From assembly GCA_035496935.1 (NCBI GenBank), contig DATJED010000020.1, forward strand, positions 1-64,000: DNA of 64,000 nucleotides. The letters run 5' to 3'. This document shows positions 32,947-42,164 of the stretch, piece by piece; positions within the stretch are counted from its first letter, which is position 1; the number at the start of each line of letters is the position of its first letter. Under the pieces are notes generated by a model. It did no database searches, was not told the origin of the DNA, and saw only the letters and a list, made by a program, of their open reading frames with translations. The stretch comes from Pseudopedobacter sp035496935. Lineage in GTDB: Bacteria > Bacteroidota > Bacteroidia > Sphingobacteriales > Sphingobacteriaceae. The position numbers and the translations under genes are program-made.

Positions 32947-34860
32947 TTAATCTGCCGCTACTGCAACTTTATACATATCGTCGATATAATCGGCATATTT
33001 TTTTTCGATGACTTTACGCTTTGGTTTCATGGTTGGCGTGATGTCTCCTTCCTCAATCGTAAAAGGGTTTCTTTTGACAATAAAGTTTTTGATACGTTCG
33101 AACTTTGCCAACTCTGGTGATAGCTTTTTGATGTCTTCTGCAAACCATTTCACAATGTTTTCGTCATCAATAAACAAATCTGGAAGGGCAAAAAAAGAAT
33201 CTTCTAAATGAAATGTCTCCTGCAATGTTTCTCGACTAGGTGTAATGATAGCAGTAACGTATTCTCTTTTATCGCCAATTAAAAATATACTCTCAATTTT
33301 TGGACTTTTTAAGTAAGTATTTTCTACCGGAGTTGGGTAAATATTTTTACCGTAAGCATTTACCAGCATATTTTTAATTCTATCGGTAATCTGTAAATTT
33401 CCCTTAAAAAACCGACCAACATCGCCAGTGTGAAACCAACCGTCTTCATCAATAACTTCCGCTGTTTCTTGTGGCTTATTCCAATAGCCTTTCATTACGC
33501 AATGCCCTCTTACACAGATTTCTCCTTCTTCGCATATAAAGTTTTCATTAAAAGTATCGTGAGTTTGAATACTAATAAATTTTTTAGTTTCCACATCCTG
33601 AATACCAACTTCGATTCCTGGAATCACCCTACCAACGGTGCCATAAACCTGACGGTGATATTCGGTAACGGACATTACCGGTGAAGTTTCAGTTAGACCA
33701 AATCCTTCTAATATTTTAATACCCAAATCGCCGAAAAATTCACCTACATTTTTTGGTAGCGCTGCACCTCCAGAAATCATAAACTTTAATCTTCCGCCGG
33801 TTTTTTCCTTTATTTTACTGAAAACCAATTTATCTGCAATGCTATGTTTTGCCGAAAGGATTAAACCGGGAGTTTTTCCAGCTTCTTTCACTTCGCGATA
33901 TGCTTTTCCGGTTTCTAAAGCCCAAGTAAAGATTTTGGCTTTTGTTCCCCCGGCAGCCGTACCGCTTTTAATTGCTTTATCATGAATTTTCTCCAATAAC
34001 CGCGGGACGCAGGACATTACTGTAGGTTTTACTTCTCCCATATTTTTTGCGAGCAGTTCCAAACTTTGAGCAAAGGCAATTTTACAGCCCATAGTGCAAC
34101 AAACGTGGTAAGTGGCAGTTCGCTCAAAAACGTGTGAAAGCGGTAAAAAAGACAAAAAAGTTTCTTCTGTACCAATAACCGGAATTTGTTGCAAACATAC
34201 TTTCACATTCTCAACAAAGTTAGAATGCGTTAACATTACACCTTTTGGAGTTCCGGTGGTGCCTGACGTATAAATTAAACCAGATATATCAGAAGAAACA
34301 ACCTGCGAACGGCGTTCGTCAATTTCTTCCGCATATTTTGGCAAAACGTTTCTTCCTTCACTAATTACATCATCTAAACTTATAATGCCAGCATTAGTTT
34401 TCGCGTTTTCTGTGATCTTTGCGAAGTCGTTAAACGATGGGATAATTCTAATTAAATCAGGACAATGATTTGCTATTTTTAATATCTTTTTTAGCAAAAA
34501 AGGACTACCAACCAAGATCGTTTTTGCACCTGAATCCAGTAAGATATATTCTATTTCTGCCTCGGAAAGCGTGGGATAGATTGAGGTATTTATTGCGCCA
34601 ATTTGTTGTAGCGCTTGGTCGTAATAAACATATTCGGGACCGTTCTCTATAATAAAGCCTATTCTATCGCCTTTATTTATCCCTATTTCTAGAAAATATG
34701 CGCTAATTGCATCTGCGTTTTCTAAAGTGGTTTTAAATGAAATCTCTTCCCAGTTTTCTTTTTCCTTCCTAATTAAAAACGTGTCTTCTGCCGAATGGAT
34801 GTTTTGGACAACGTTCCTTAACAGTTGAGGAACAGTACTTAATGCGGAGATATTATTCAT
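32947..34860 (-). CDS. Long-chain fatty acid-CoA ligase, AMP-binding
   Basis: A 637-residue enzyme from the ATG at 34860 (MNNISALSTVPQLL); the TTG extension to 34896 is not used. The acyl-adenylate motif ISGLIYTSGTTGTPKGVMLTH is clear, followed by YHVCCTMGC, ISGGAALP, GFGLTETSP, the ATPase core GWFHTGDVG and ITDRIKNMLVNAYGKNIYP. It activates fatty acids to acyl-CoA for degradation or lipid synthesis (long-chain FadD15-like subgroup). Single gene on the minus strand. Confidence 0.94.
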   Translation of the reverse strand: MNNISALSTVPQLLRNVVQNIHSAEDTFLIRKEKENWEEISFKTTLENADAISAYFLEIGINKGDRIGFIIENGPEYVYYDQALQQIGAINTSIYPTLSEAEIEYILLDSGAKTILVGSPFLLKKILKIANHCPDLIRIIPSFNDFAKITENAKTNAGIISLDDVISEGRNVLPKYAEEIDERRSQVVSSDISGLIYTSGTTGTPKGVMLTHSNFVENVKVCLQQIPVIGTEETFLSFLPLSHVFERTATYHVCCTMGCKIAFAQSLELLAKNMGEVKPTVMSCVPRLLEKIHDKAIKSGTAAGGTKAKIFTWALETGKAYREVKEAGKTPGLILSAKHSIADKLVFSKIKEKTGGRLKFMISGGAALPKNVGEFFGDLGIKILEGFGLTETSPVMSVTEYHRQVYGTVGRVIPGIEVGIQDVETKKFISIQTHDTFNENFICEEGEICVRGHCVMKGYWNKPQETAEVIDEDGWFHTGDVGRFFKGNLQITDRIKNMLVNAYGKNIYPTPVENTYLKSPKIESIFLIGDKREYVTAIITPSRETLQETFHLEDSFFALPDLFIDDENIVKWFAEDIKKLSPELAKFERIKNFIVKRNPFTIEEGDITPTMKPKRKVIEKKYADYIDDMYKVAVAAD

Positions 34861-34921
34861 TTTTAGGGGACTAATGGGCTTTAAACGAATTAACAATATT
34901 AGGCTATTTATCTAAAAATAC

Positions 34922-34950
34922 AAAAGGGCATCTTAAAAAGATGCCCTTTA
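34922..34950 (-). terminator. Terminator of the isc operon
   Basis: A 12-bp perfect stem AAAGGGCATCTT / AAGATGCCCTTT with an AAA loop, 21 nt after the iscA stop on the minus strand. The U-tract is only moderate. Confidence 0.75.
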
Positions 34951-34970
34951 CATAATATTTAAAAATACGA

Positions 34971-35297
34971 TTATACAGAAAAACTCTCTCCGCAACCGCA
35001 GGTACGGGATGCATTAGGATTGATAAAATTAAATCCTTTACCGTTTAAGCCATCAGAAAAATCAAGCTCTGTTCCTGCCAGATATAAAAATGATTTCATA
35101 TCTAAAACAATCTTTGTCCCCTTGTCTTCAAATTCCTGATCACCTTTCTGCATTTCGTTATCGAAATCCATATTATAAGAAAGACCAGAACAGCCACCGC
35201 CTTTTACAGAAACACGCAGGAAATAAGATTCATCCAATCCCGCATCTTTCATCAGTTCTTCTATCTTGCCTTTTGCTTTATCTGTTATTGTTACCAT
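34971..35297 (-). CDS. iscA: Iron-sulfur cluster assembly protein, A-type
   Basis: A 108-residue A-type carrier. The three conserved cysteines are present: Cys36 (KGGGCSGLSY), Cys100 and Cys102 (RTCGCGESF). It takes a cluster from IscU and passes it to target proteins. Last gene of the minus-strand order iscS-iscU-iscA; 82 nt separate it from iscU, a space filled by an octamer repeat tract. No HscB, HscA, ferredoxin or IscR follows. Confidence 0.95.
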   Translation of the reverse strand: MVTITDKAKGKIEELMKDAGLDESYFLRVSVKGGGCSGLSYNMDFDNEMQKGDQEFEDKGTKIVLDMKSFLYLAGTELDFSDGLNGKGFNFINPNASRTCGCGESFSV

Positions 35298-35304
35298 TTT
35301 GTTT

Positions 35305-35382
35305 TAGTATTGAGATTTGCGTATGGAGTATAGCGTGATTTGCAAAGTCGCAATACACACTACTCATATCGCAATACAACTA
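35305..35382. repeat. Octamer tract with inverted arms between iscU and iscA
   Basis: The left arm has units GTATTGAG, ATTTGCGT, ATGGAGTA, TAGCGTGA. The right arm has complementary-sense units TCGCAATA, CACACTAC, TCATATCG, CAATACAA. The arms can pair imperfectly in the iscU-iscA transcript, and the end of the right arm forms the complement of the iscU TAG stop (35380-35382). Confidence 0.65.
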
Positions 35383-35793
35383 ATGATGCGATTTCTCCAG
35401 TTCAATAGCTTCCATTCCGTTTTTTACACGGTAATCGTTAATTGCCGATTTAATTGCGTCTTCTGCTAATACAGAACAGTGAATTTTTACCGGTGGTAAA
35501 GCTAATTCTTCAACTATATCCATATTATCTATGGTTAAAGCGTCGTCAATAGTTTTTCCTTTTAACCATTCTGTAGCTAAAGAAGAAGATGCAATTGCCG
35601 ATCCACAACCAAACGTTTTAAATTTAGCATCGGTAATTACGTGATTTTCATCTACTTCAATTTGTAAACGCATTACGTCGCCACACTCTGGCGCACCTAC
35701 TAAGCCAGTACCAACGCTTTGTTTTGATTTGTCAAGCGTACCCACGTTTCTTGGGTTGCTGTAATGATCAATTACTTTATCTGAATATGCCAT
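35380..35793 (-). CDS. iscU: Iron-sulfur cluster scaffold protein IscU
   Basis: A 137-residue scaffold on which the [2Fe-2S] cluster is assembled. The conserved ligands Cys37 (PECGD, with Asp39), Cys63 (FGCGS) and His105-Cys106 (IHCSVLAEDAI) are all there. The IscU-type SSLATEWLKGK and PPVK motifs are intact. The stop codon lies in the adjacent repeat tract. It lies 70 nt downstream of iscS. Confidence 0.96.
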   Translation of the reverse strand: MAYSDKVIDHYSNPRNVGTLDKSKQSVGTGLVGAPECGDVMRLQIEVDENHVITDAKFKTFGCGSAIASSSLATEWLKGKTIDDALTIDNMDIVEELALPPVKIHCSVLAEDAIKSAINDYRVKNGMEAIELEKSHH

Positions 35794-35863
35794 GTTTTTA
35801 TCCTCCTTTTATCCTTCGTCTTACCGAAGCCCTATGTTTTTAATTTTTACTTTTTAATCCCTC

Positions 35864-37078
35864 TTAATGCTCTGCCCACTCAATAGAATCAAGATCTATA
35901 CCTTCTTTAAACATTTCCCATAAAGGAGATAGCTCTCTTAAGTGATTAACAGCCTTTAAAGTGTTCTCGATAGCGAAATCCACCTCTTCTTCGGTAGTAA
36001 ATCTACCTAATCCAAAACGAATAGAAGAATGTGCCAAATCGTCAGACAAGCCTAAGCTTTTTAAAACATAAGAAGGTTCTAAGGATGCAGAAGTACAAGC
36101 AGACCCAGAAGAAACTGCCATATCTTTCATTGCCATCATTAAGCCTTCGCCTTCTACGTATTTAAAAGAGATATTTGCAGTATGTGGCAATCTGTGTGCA
36201 ACGTTTCCGTTTACGTAAGACTCTTCTAAAACCGTTAAACCGCTTTCTAATTTATCTCTCAAAGCCGATAATCTTTTGGCTTCTTCTTCCATTTCGTTAT
36301 AGCAAAGTTCGCAGGCTTTACCTAAACCAACAATGCCCGGAACGTTTAATGTGCCAGAACGCATTCCACGCTCATGACCACCGCCGTCCATCTGTGAAGT
36401 AACTTTAACCCTTGGATTTTTTCTTCTAACGTATAACGCACCAACACCTTTTGGTCCGTGCATTTTGTGTGCAGAAAGTGCTAATAAATCAATGCCATCT
36501 TCAATTACATTTACCGGAATTTTACCAACTGCTTGTACAGCATCAGTAAAATACAAGGCACCGTGTTTATGTGCTAATGCAGAAATTTCTTTGACTGGCT
36601 GTATCACGCCAATTTCATTGTTAGCATACATAATAGCTACCAAAATGGTTTGATCTGTAAAAGCAGCATCCAGTTTGTTTAAATCAACTAAACCGTCGGA
36701 TTCAACATCTAAATAAGTGATGTTTGCACCCAATTTTTCTAAATGCTTACAAGCATCTAAAACTGCTTTATGCTCTGTAGTTACGGTTATAATGTGATTA
36801 CCTTTTTCTTTGTACATCTCATAAACACCTTTAATAGCAAGGTTGTCAGATTCTGTAGCGCCAGACGTAAAGATGATTTCTTTTTCTGATGCACCAATTA
36901 ATTTCGCCACTTGTTCACGAGCGTAATCAACGCCTTCCTCCGCTGCCCAACCAAATGGGTGGTTTCTACTTGCGGCATTTCCAAATTTTTCTGTAAAGTA
37001 AGGCAACATCGCTTCCAGCACTCTTGGATCTAAAGGAGTAGTTGCGTTGTTGTCTAAATATATAGGAGTTTTTAACAT
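35864..37078 (-). CDS. iscS: Cysteine desulfurase IscS
   Basis: A 404-residue PLP enzyme that takes sulfur from cysteine for Fe-S clusters and thio-tRNA. The PLP Lys205 is in LLALSAHKMHGPKG, and the mobile persulfide Cys328 is in SSGSACTSASLEPS, which is the IscS type (a long active-site loop). N-terminal YLDNNATTPLDPRV and a His motif in TVTTEHKAV are present. First gene of the isc operon. The upstream region to the divergent gene at 37279 contains an 18-nt palindrome at 37200-37217. Confidence 0.97.
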   Translation of the reverse strand: MLKTPIYLDNNATTPLDPRVLEAMLPYFTEKFGNAASRNHPFGWAAEEGVDYAREQVAKLIGASEKEIIFTSGATESDNLAIKGVYEMYKEKGNHIITVTTEHKAVLDACKHLEKLGANITYLDVESDGLVDLNKLDAAFTDQTILVAIMYANNEIGVIQPVKEISALAHKHGALYFTDAVQAVGKIPVNVIEDGIDLLALSAHKMHGPKGVGALYVRRKNPRVKVTSQMDGGGHERGMRSGTLNVPGIVGLGKACELCYNEMEEEAKRLSALRDKLESGLTVLEESYVNGNVAHRLPHTANISFKYVEGEGLMMAMKDMAVSSGSACTSASLEPSYVLKSLGLSDDLAHSSIRFGLGRFTTEEEVDFAIENTLKAVNHLRELSPLWEMFKEGIDLDSIEWAEH

Positions 37079-37199
37079 CTTATTTAGATTTGATTTTAAT
37101 ACTATGCAAATGTAAGAAAAACTTTTTCTGCCTAACAGAATATGTTGTCAGGCTTTAATCAAATTGGGTCATTAAAATGCAATTTCAATGAAATATTGG

Positions 37200-37217
37200 T
37201 ATATTCAACTGAATATA
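37200..37217. promoter_or_regulatory. Palindrome in the iscS/37279 divergent promoter region
   Basis: TATATTCA-AC-TGAATATA: 8-nt arms with a 2-nt centre, 122 nt upstream of iscS and 62 nt upstream of the divergent gene. It could be an operator; no regulator is assigned. Confidence 0.35.
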
Positions 37218-37278
37218 GTACTTTCATGTAGCAACTTTTTTAAAATAAATTAGACCTACTTTTTATAAAACCCTTAAA

Positions 37279-39624
37279 ATGCGGTTATATCTATTGCTGG
37301 TATTCTTTTTTTTACAGTTAGGCGCTTACTGTATTAACCAATCAGCCCTTAAAGAAGAAATATTCATTCACACAAGTGCTGATACCCTATATCAAGGAGA
37401 AACACTATGGTTTCAGGGGTATTTGAAAAGCTCATTCGATTTTGAAAGTTCTGATAAGGTTTTATACGTAGATATTGTTGCCGTAAAATCAAATGCCATC
37501 ATTATGCGAAAAGTTTTTTATATGAAAAATGGCACAGCAACAGGTGATTTTTATTTTGGTAACGATTTGCCGAACGGTAAATATTTACTGCGTGGCTACA
37601 CTCAATGGATTGCTAATTATGCTTCTCATTCAGCTTTCGAAAAGGTAATTTGTATACAGAGCGTTCATAGTGACTTAACAGATTCTATTATAGATGAAGA
37701 GGCTACTTTACCGAAGCCCACGTCATTTATGATAGATTTTTATCCGGAAGGAACAACCTGGTTAGCACATCAACAAACCCAGTTTGCGGTTAAAATCGGA
37801 GCGCCATTAGGGAAGTCTGCCGCACAAAGTGCTACAATATTTAATAAAACAGGGAAATCAATTGGTGAGTTTTCTACAGATAGCCTAGGATTTGGTTTCT
37901 TTATTTTAAGCAGTGCTGATGAAGGTAATTATGCAGTTTTAAAACAGGATGTCCAGAAGAAAAAATATTTTCTCCCCCGATTTTCTGATACCGGTGTGAC
38001 CATGAACATGAATTTTAGTCAGGATTCTCTTAAAATTTTGGTATTTCAAACCGGTAAAGATACCCTAAATAAAAAACCTTTTTTGCTGGTGGGAAAAAAG
38101 GCTGGAGAATTTTTTAGAAGAGACGCAGTGCCTTTGGGTCAAGAATTAACAGTTATAAAAATACCGAACCGGTTTTTGCCTGATGGAATATTGAACTTTG
38201 AGCTTTATCAAGGCGCAAAATTAATAGCTGAACGAGTAGTTTTACCAACAACCCTAAAGGAATACCAAATCAGCATGCAAGAAGAAAATAGGTCTGATAG
38301 TATTTTTGTTGCTATTAAATCTAGTCCATACGCACAATTATCTTTAAGTGCAACATTTGGAGGCGTTCATGGGTTTCCGGACAGGATAGGTTATATAGTT
38401 TCTGAATTAAAGAATCCATCGCTTTTGCAACGGTATGCAAACGCCAAACACCCCTATATCGATCAGTTATTATTAACATTGTCAGCAAAAGATTTAAAAG
38501 AGTCGCCTTCAAATAAGAATTCTTTTGTTGATTATTCGCCCGAAAAGGGAATGCGCATCAGTGGCAGAGTAATCGAGCGAAAGAAGCCCTTGGTGGGTGC
38601 CAATATAAGTCTTAGTCTAAAATCAGCTTCTAAATCTTTACTATTGGCAAGTCAAACAGACTCTTCAGGAAGATTTTTCTTCGATAATTTGGTGTACTAC
38701 GGTAAATCCGAACTAAAATTAGTTGCTATGAATGCTGCTGGAGAGAAAGTAGGGACCATATTGCTGGACACTACTTTTACAACTTTAGAAATACCAGTTT
38801 TACCTTCTGATACTCTGAGTAAATATAGTCTTGCTAAATTAATAAGTAGAGATAGTATAAATGCAGAAACAGAAGCTAAAATAAAAGGATATTTATTAAA
38901 TGAGGTAGTAGTAAAAACTGATAGACTTAATTTCTTATTGGATGGTTCTTTTATAGCCTCACATAAAGATCAAGTGTTTAATCTAACAAAAGAAGATCTT
39001 GAATATCAAACATTAACCAGTTGGATGTTAAACCATGTTAAGGGCGCAACTAATCCTTATGGAGAGGAAGTGTCCGGTGAAGAAAACGGTATAGTGTTTA
39101 GAGGAAATGATGCAGTAAAATTAAATGGATACGAAAATCTTTACGTTAGTAAGAACAAAGCAATCTATCCTCAATTTGTAGTGAACGGACGTGAGTATAT
39201 TTATGATTACGATAATAAAGACCTTGCTAAGATATATCATCAACAATTTTTCGATTTATCTTTAGATAAAATTAAATCAGTAAGAATCCGCAGACTTACA
39301 GGTTTTTATAACGGGATAGGTATTTTAGTTGATCAGTACATAATTTATCTAACTATTGATGATACTTATAAAGAAAAAGGAGTTTTAATAGGCAGAGTCA
39401 ATGGTTTTGATGAAAGCGCTTCATATATTGAAAATGAAACCTTTCCGATAAGCACCAGATCTTCATCACTACTTTTTTGGGAACCAAATATTATTACCGA
39501 TCAAAATGGAGAGGCAACAGTAAAATTTAAGCACCCGCGAAATATAGGTGGGATAACTTACCAAATTGAGGGTAAAGCTTTAAATGGAAAGCTATTGAGT
39601 TTGCAAACTAATTTAGAACCATAA
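37279..39624 (+). CDS. Large secreted beta-sandwich/carboxypeptidase-regulatory-like and TonB-plug-like protein
   Basis: A 781-residue protein with a signal peptide (about 1-18). Residues about 20-130 read as an MG2-like beta-sandwich (ALKEEIFIHTSADTLYQGETLWFQGYL, DLPNGKYLLRGYTQW). Residues about 415-500 are a carboxypeptidase-regulatory-like domain (GRVIERKKPLVGANISL, LASQTDSSGRFFFDNL). About 530-690 recalls a TonB-receptor plug (NEVVVK, then the RGNDAVKLNGYENLYVSKN and VNGREYIY regions). The C-terminus is a beta-sandwich ending in TVKFKHPRNIGGITYQIEG. No transmembrane barrel follows, so it is not a full receptor. Such proteins are common and uncharacterised in Bacteroidota. Confidence 0.72.
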   Translation: MRLYLLLVFFFLQLGAYCINQSALKEEIFIHTSADTLYQGETLWFQGYLKSSFDFESSDKVLYVDIVAVKSNAIIMRKVFYMKNGTATGDFYFGNDLPNGKYLLRGYTQWIANYASHSAFEKVICIQSVHSDLTDSIIDEEATLPKPTSFMIDFYPEGTTWLAHQQTQFAVKIGAPLGKSAAQSATIFNKTGKSIGEFSTDSLGFGFFILSSADEGNYAVLKQDVQKKKYFLPRFSDTGVTMNMNFSQDSLKILVFQTGKDTLNKKPFLLVGKKAGEFFRRDAVPLGQELTVIKIPNRFLPDGILNFELYQGAKLIAERVVLPTTLKEYQISMQEENRSDSIFVAIKSSPYAQLSLSATFGGVHGFPDRIGYIVSELKNPSLLQRYANAKHPYIDQLLLTLSAKDLKESPSNKNSFVDYSPEKGMRISGRVIERKKPLVGANISLSLKSASKSLLLASQTDSSGRFFFDNLVYYGKSELKLVAMNAAGEKVGTILLDTTFTTLEIPVLPSDTLSKYSLAKLISRDSINAETEAKIKGYLLNEVVVKTDRLNFLLDGSFIASHKDQVFNLTKEDLEYQTLTSWMLNHVKGATNPYGEEVSGEENGIVFRGNDAVKLNGYENLYVSKNKAIYPQFVVNGREYIYDYDNKDLAKIYHQQFFDLSLDKIKSVRIRRLTGFYNGIGILVDQYIIYLTIDDTYKEKGVLIGRVNGFDESASYIENETFPISTRSSSLLFWEPNIITDQNGEATVKFKHPRNIGGITYQIEGKALNGKLLSLQTNLEP

Positions 39625-39761
39625 GCTGTACTTGTGCAATATTTTATAAGAAAAAAACCTATCTATTGCAGTTTTAGGCTAGTGAAAACAAAAGATTTAT
39701 AAAATAGAGATAGCTTTCGTATTAAGTATGGATGCTTCAGTAGGTAAAAAAGAAATTTATT

Positions 39762-39792
39762 TTTGAGTTGGAATAAATATTTAATATATTTG
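39762..39792 (+). promoter_or_regulatory. Consensus Bacteroidota promoter of rpmE2
   Basis: TTTG (39762-39765), a 19-nt spacer and TATATTTG (39785-39792). This is the canonical -33/-7 layout. The predicted start is about 34 nt before the rpmE2 ATG. Confidence 0.85.
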
Positions 39793-39830
39793 CACCTCCT
39801 AAAAATTAGGTACAGATATTAAGAAATAGC

Positions 39831-40079
39831 ATGAAAAAAGATTTGCATCCATCGAATTATAGATTAGTTGTTTTTAAAGATATGTCTAACGAGTATTCTT
39901 TTATCACTAAATCTTGCATCAACACAAACGAAACGGTTAAATGGGAAGACGGAAATGAGTATCCGTTGGTAAAATTAGAGATCTCTCATACTTCACACCC
40001 TTTTTATACTGGTAAAATGAAGTTGGTAGATACAGCAGGACGTATTGATAAATTCAAAACCCGTTACGCTAAGAAATAA
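39831..40079 (+). CDS. rpmE2: 50S ribosomal protein L31, type B
   Basis: An 82-residue ribosomal protein. The sequence MKKDLHPSNYRLVVFKDMS, the SCINTNETVKWEDG part and HPFYTGKMKLVDTAGRIDKF are L31 type B. It lacks the CxxC zinc pair of type A, so it is the zinc-independent (C-) form. It has its own consensus promoter and a strong terminator, so it is monocistronic. Confidence 0.97.
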   Translation: MKKDLHPSNYRLVVFKDMSNEYSFITKSCINTNETVKWEDGNEYPLVKLEISHTSHPFYTGKMKLVDTAGRIDKFKTRYAKK

Positions 40080-40104
40080 TCTTAAAAGATTTATATTTAT
40101 ATAT

Positions 40105-40138
40105 AAAGTCCCTACTTGAAAGTTGGGACTTTTTTTGT
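40105..40138 (+). terminator. Terminator of rpmE2
   Basis: AAAGTCCC-T-ACT / AGT-T-GGGACTTT with a TGAA loop, followed by a T-run; 25 nt after the stop codon and just before the GlmU-like gene. Confidence 0.9.
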
Positions 40139-40149
40139 TTTTTTGCAGT

Positions 40150-41325
40150 ATGACAATCATTTTCTTTGATGATCAATCAAGTGAAACCTTACTCCCGTTA
40201 TCCTACACCCGTCCGGTTGCCGATTTACGAATTGGGATAATGAAAATTTCTGAAAAGTGGCTTTTTCACTTTAAAACAGAAGGTTTTTACCAAACAAGAC
40301 CCTACTTACAAAATAAATTCCCCTTAAAAACAAGTGATACTCAGCTATTTATTAACGGTTCAGTTTGCCCTAACGAAGCTTTACTGGATGCGATAAATTC
40401 TTTAAAAGAGGGAGAAGCACTGATAAGCGATGACACATGTATTGCCGTAAAAACAGCGGAAGCGAGCTTTGATCCTTCTAACTTAACGAGCTTTAAAAAC
40501 ATAAATTTCGATGGTAGTTTCATAAAGATAACTTATCCCGAAGATTTGTTTAAATATAATCCAGATGCTATACGGGCGGATTTTGATGTGTTAACAAAAG
40601 GAAGAACATCGAACAAATTAAGCTCAACAAATACGGTTATTGGCGACGATATTTTTGTGGAAGACGGAGTAGAAGCCGAATGCAGTACGTTTAACACCAA
40701 AAATGGACCAATTTATTTAGGAAGAAATAGCCAGGTTTGGGAAGGCACAAACATTAGAGGAGCTTTGGCTTTATGTGCAAATTCCCAAATTAAGATGGGG
40801 GCAAAAATATATGGCGCTACCACTATCGGGCCGAATTCTAGGGTTGGCGGAGAAATTAATAATGCTGTGATTTGGGGCAATTCTTCTAAAGGTCACGAAG
40901 GTTATTTAGGTAACGCTGTGCTTGGCGAGTGGTGCAATATAGGTGCAGACAGTAACAATTCGAATCTTAAAAACAACTACGCCGAAGTAAAGCTTTGGGA
41001 TTATACCACCCAACGTTTCCGTAAAACAGGTTTGCAATTCTGCGGTTTAATAATGGCAGACCATGCCAAATGCGGTATAAATACTATGTTTAATACCGGA
41101 ACTGTAGTTGGCGTTGGCGCCAATGTTTTTGGTCCCGGTTTTCCAAGAAATTACGTAGCCGACTTTGCCTGGGGCGGTGCACAAGGTTTTGAGATTTACA
41201 GCCTTAACAAAATGTTTGAAACAGCTACTAAGGTTTTTGAACGTCGCGGAAAAATGTTTGATGAAACTGAAAGAAATATCCTAACCAATATATTTAACAA
41301 TACACAAGAATACAGAAGATTTTAA
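40150..41325 (+). CDS. GlmU-like sugar nucleotidyltransferase/acetyltransferase
   Basis: A 391-residue protein of the Bacteroidota GlmU-like family. The N-terminus (MTIIFFDDQSSETLLPLSYTRPVADLRIGI, about 1-180) is a divergent nucleotidyltransferase domain. The C-terminus (about 185-380) is a left-handed beta-helix of hexapeptide repeats (GAKIYGATTIGPNSRVGGEINNA, CGINTMFNTGTVVG). It probably supplies UDP-GlcNAc from glucosamine-1-phosphate, as classical GlmU does. I use the ATG at 40150, not the TTG at 40123, which lies in the terminator. tpiA follows 4 nt later, so the two form an operon. Confidence 0.88.
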   Translation: MTIIFFDDQSSETLLPLSYTRPVADLRIGIMKISEKWLFHFKTEGFYQTRPYLQNKFPLKTSDTQLFINGSVCPNEALLDAINSLKEGEALISDDTCIAVKTAEASFDPSNLTSFKNINFDGSFIKITYPEDLFKYNPDAIRADFDVLTKGRTSNKLSSTNTVIGDDIFVEDGVEAECSTFNTKNGPIYLGRNSQVWEGTNIRGALALCANSQIKMGAKIYGATTIGPNSRVGGEINNAVIWGNSSKGHEGYLGNAVLGEWCNIGADSNNSNLKNNYAEVKLWDYTTQRFRKTGLQFCGLIMADHAKCGINTMFNTGTVVGVGANVFGPGFPRNYVADFAWGGAQGFEIYSLNKMFETATKVFERRGKMFDETERNILTNIFNNTQEYRRF

Positions 41326-41329
41326 AATT

Positions 41330-42097
41330 ATGAGAAAAAAAATTGTAGCCGGAAACTGGAAAATGAACAAGAATTATACTGATGGATTAGCTCTTTTTTC
41401 GGAGGTAGTTAACATGGTAAAGGACGAGGTGAGAGGCAACCAGCAAGTGATTGTTTGTGCACCTTATATTCATTTACACAGTTTAGCGGCTTTAGCCAAA
41501 GGTCATGATCAGGTTAGCGTGGGTGCTCAAAATGCACATCAAGAAGATTCTGGTGCTTATACAGGAGAAATTTCTGCCTCTATGTTGAATTCTGTAGGTG
41601 TGGAATATGTGATTTTAGGCCACTCGGAAAGAAGACAATATTTTGGAGAGGATAACGCCTTGTTAGCTAAAAAAACTAACGCTGCTTTAAACAATAATTT
41701 GAAGCCCATTTTTTGCATCGGCGAAACTTTAACCGAAAGAGAAAACGGAACTTATTTTGAGGTTGTAAAATCACAATTGTCAGAAGGAACTTTTCACTTA
41801 AGCGCAACGGATTTCGGTAAATTGGTAATTGCTTATGAACCAGTTTGGGCAATAGGAACTGGCGTAACCGCAAGCTCGGCACAAGCGCAGGAAATTCACG
41901 CTTTTATCCGTAAAGAAATTGCAAACAAATACGGCGAATCTGTAGCTCAAGAAACTACAATTTTATATGGCGGTAGCTGTAATCCAAAAAATGCTGATGA
42001 ATTATTTTCTCAAACAGATATTGATGGTGGGTTAATTGGCGGTGCGTCGTTAAAATCGAGAGATTTTGTAGACATTGCTAAAGTTTTCAATAGCTAA
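41330..42097 (+). CDS. tpiA: Triosephosphate isomerase
   Basis: A 255-residue (beta/alpha)8 glycolytic enzyme interconverting dihydroxyacetone phosphate and glyceraldehyde-3-phosphate. The active-site residues are in place: Asn9-Lys11 (AGNWKMN), the catalytic His in VILGHSERR and the Glu in AYEPVWAIGTG; the phosphate-binding loop is YGGSCNPKN with GGLIGGASL. It starts 4 nt after the GlmU-like gene and ends in a strong terminator. Confidence 0.98.
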   Translation: MRKKIVAGNWKMNKNYTDGLALFSEVVNMVKDEVRGNQQVIVCAPYIHLHSLAALAKGHDQVSVGAQNAHQEDSGAYTGEISASMLNSVGVEYVILGHSERRQYFGEDNALLAKKTNAALNNNLKPIFCIGETLTERENGTYFEVVKSQLSEGTFHLSATDFGKLVIAYEPVWAIGTGVTASSAQAQEIHAFIRKEIANKYGESVAQETTILYGGSCNPKNADELFSQTDIDGGLIGGASLKSRDFVDIAKVFNS

Positions 42098-42112
42098 AAT
42101 CAATAAACAATT

Positions 42113-42149
42113 AGCCCGGATAAAATCAAACTTATCCGGGCTTTTTATT
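42113..42149 (+). terminator. Terminator of tpiA (shared with convergent cbpM)
   Basis: An 11-bp stem AGCCCGGATAA / TTATCCGGGCT around an 8-nt loop, followed by TTTTTATTTG. Confidence 0.9.
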
Positions 42150-42164
42150 TGTTAAAAAATCAAA

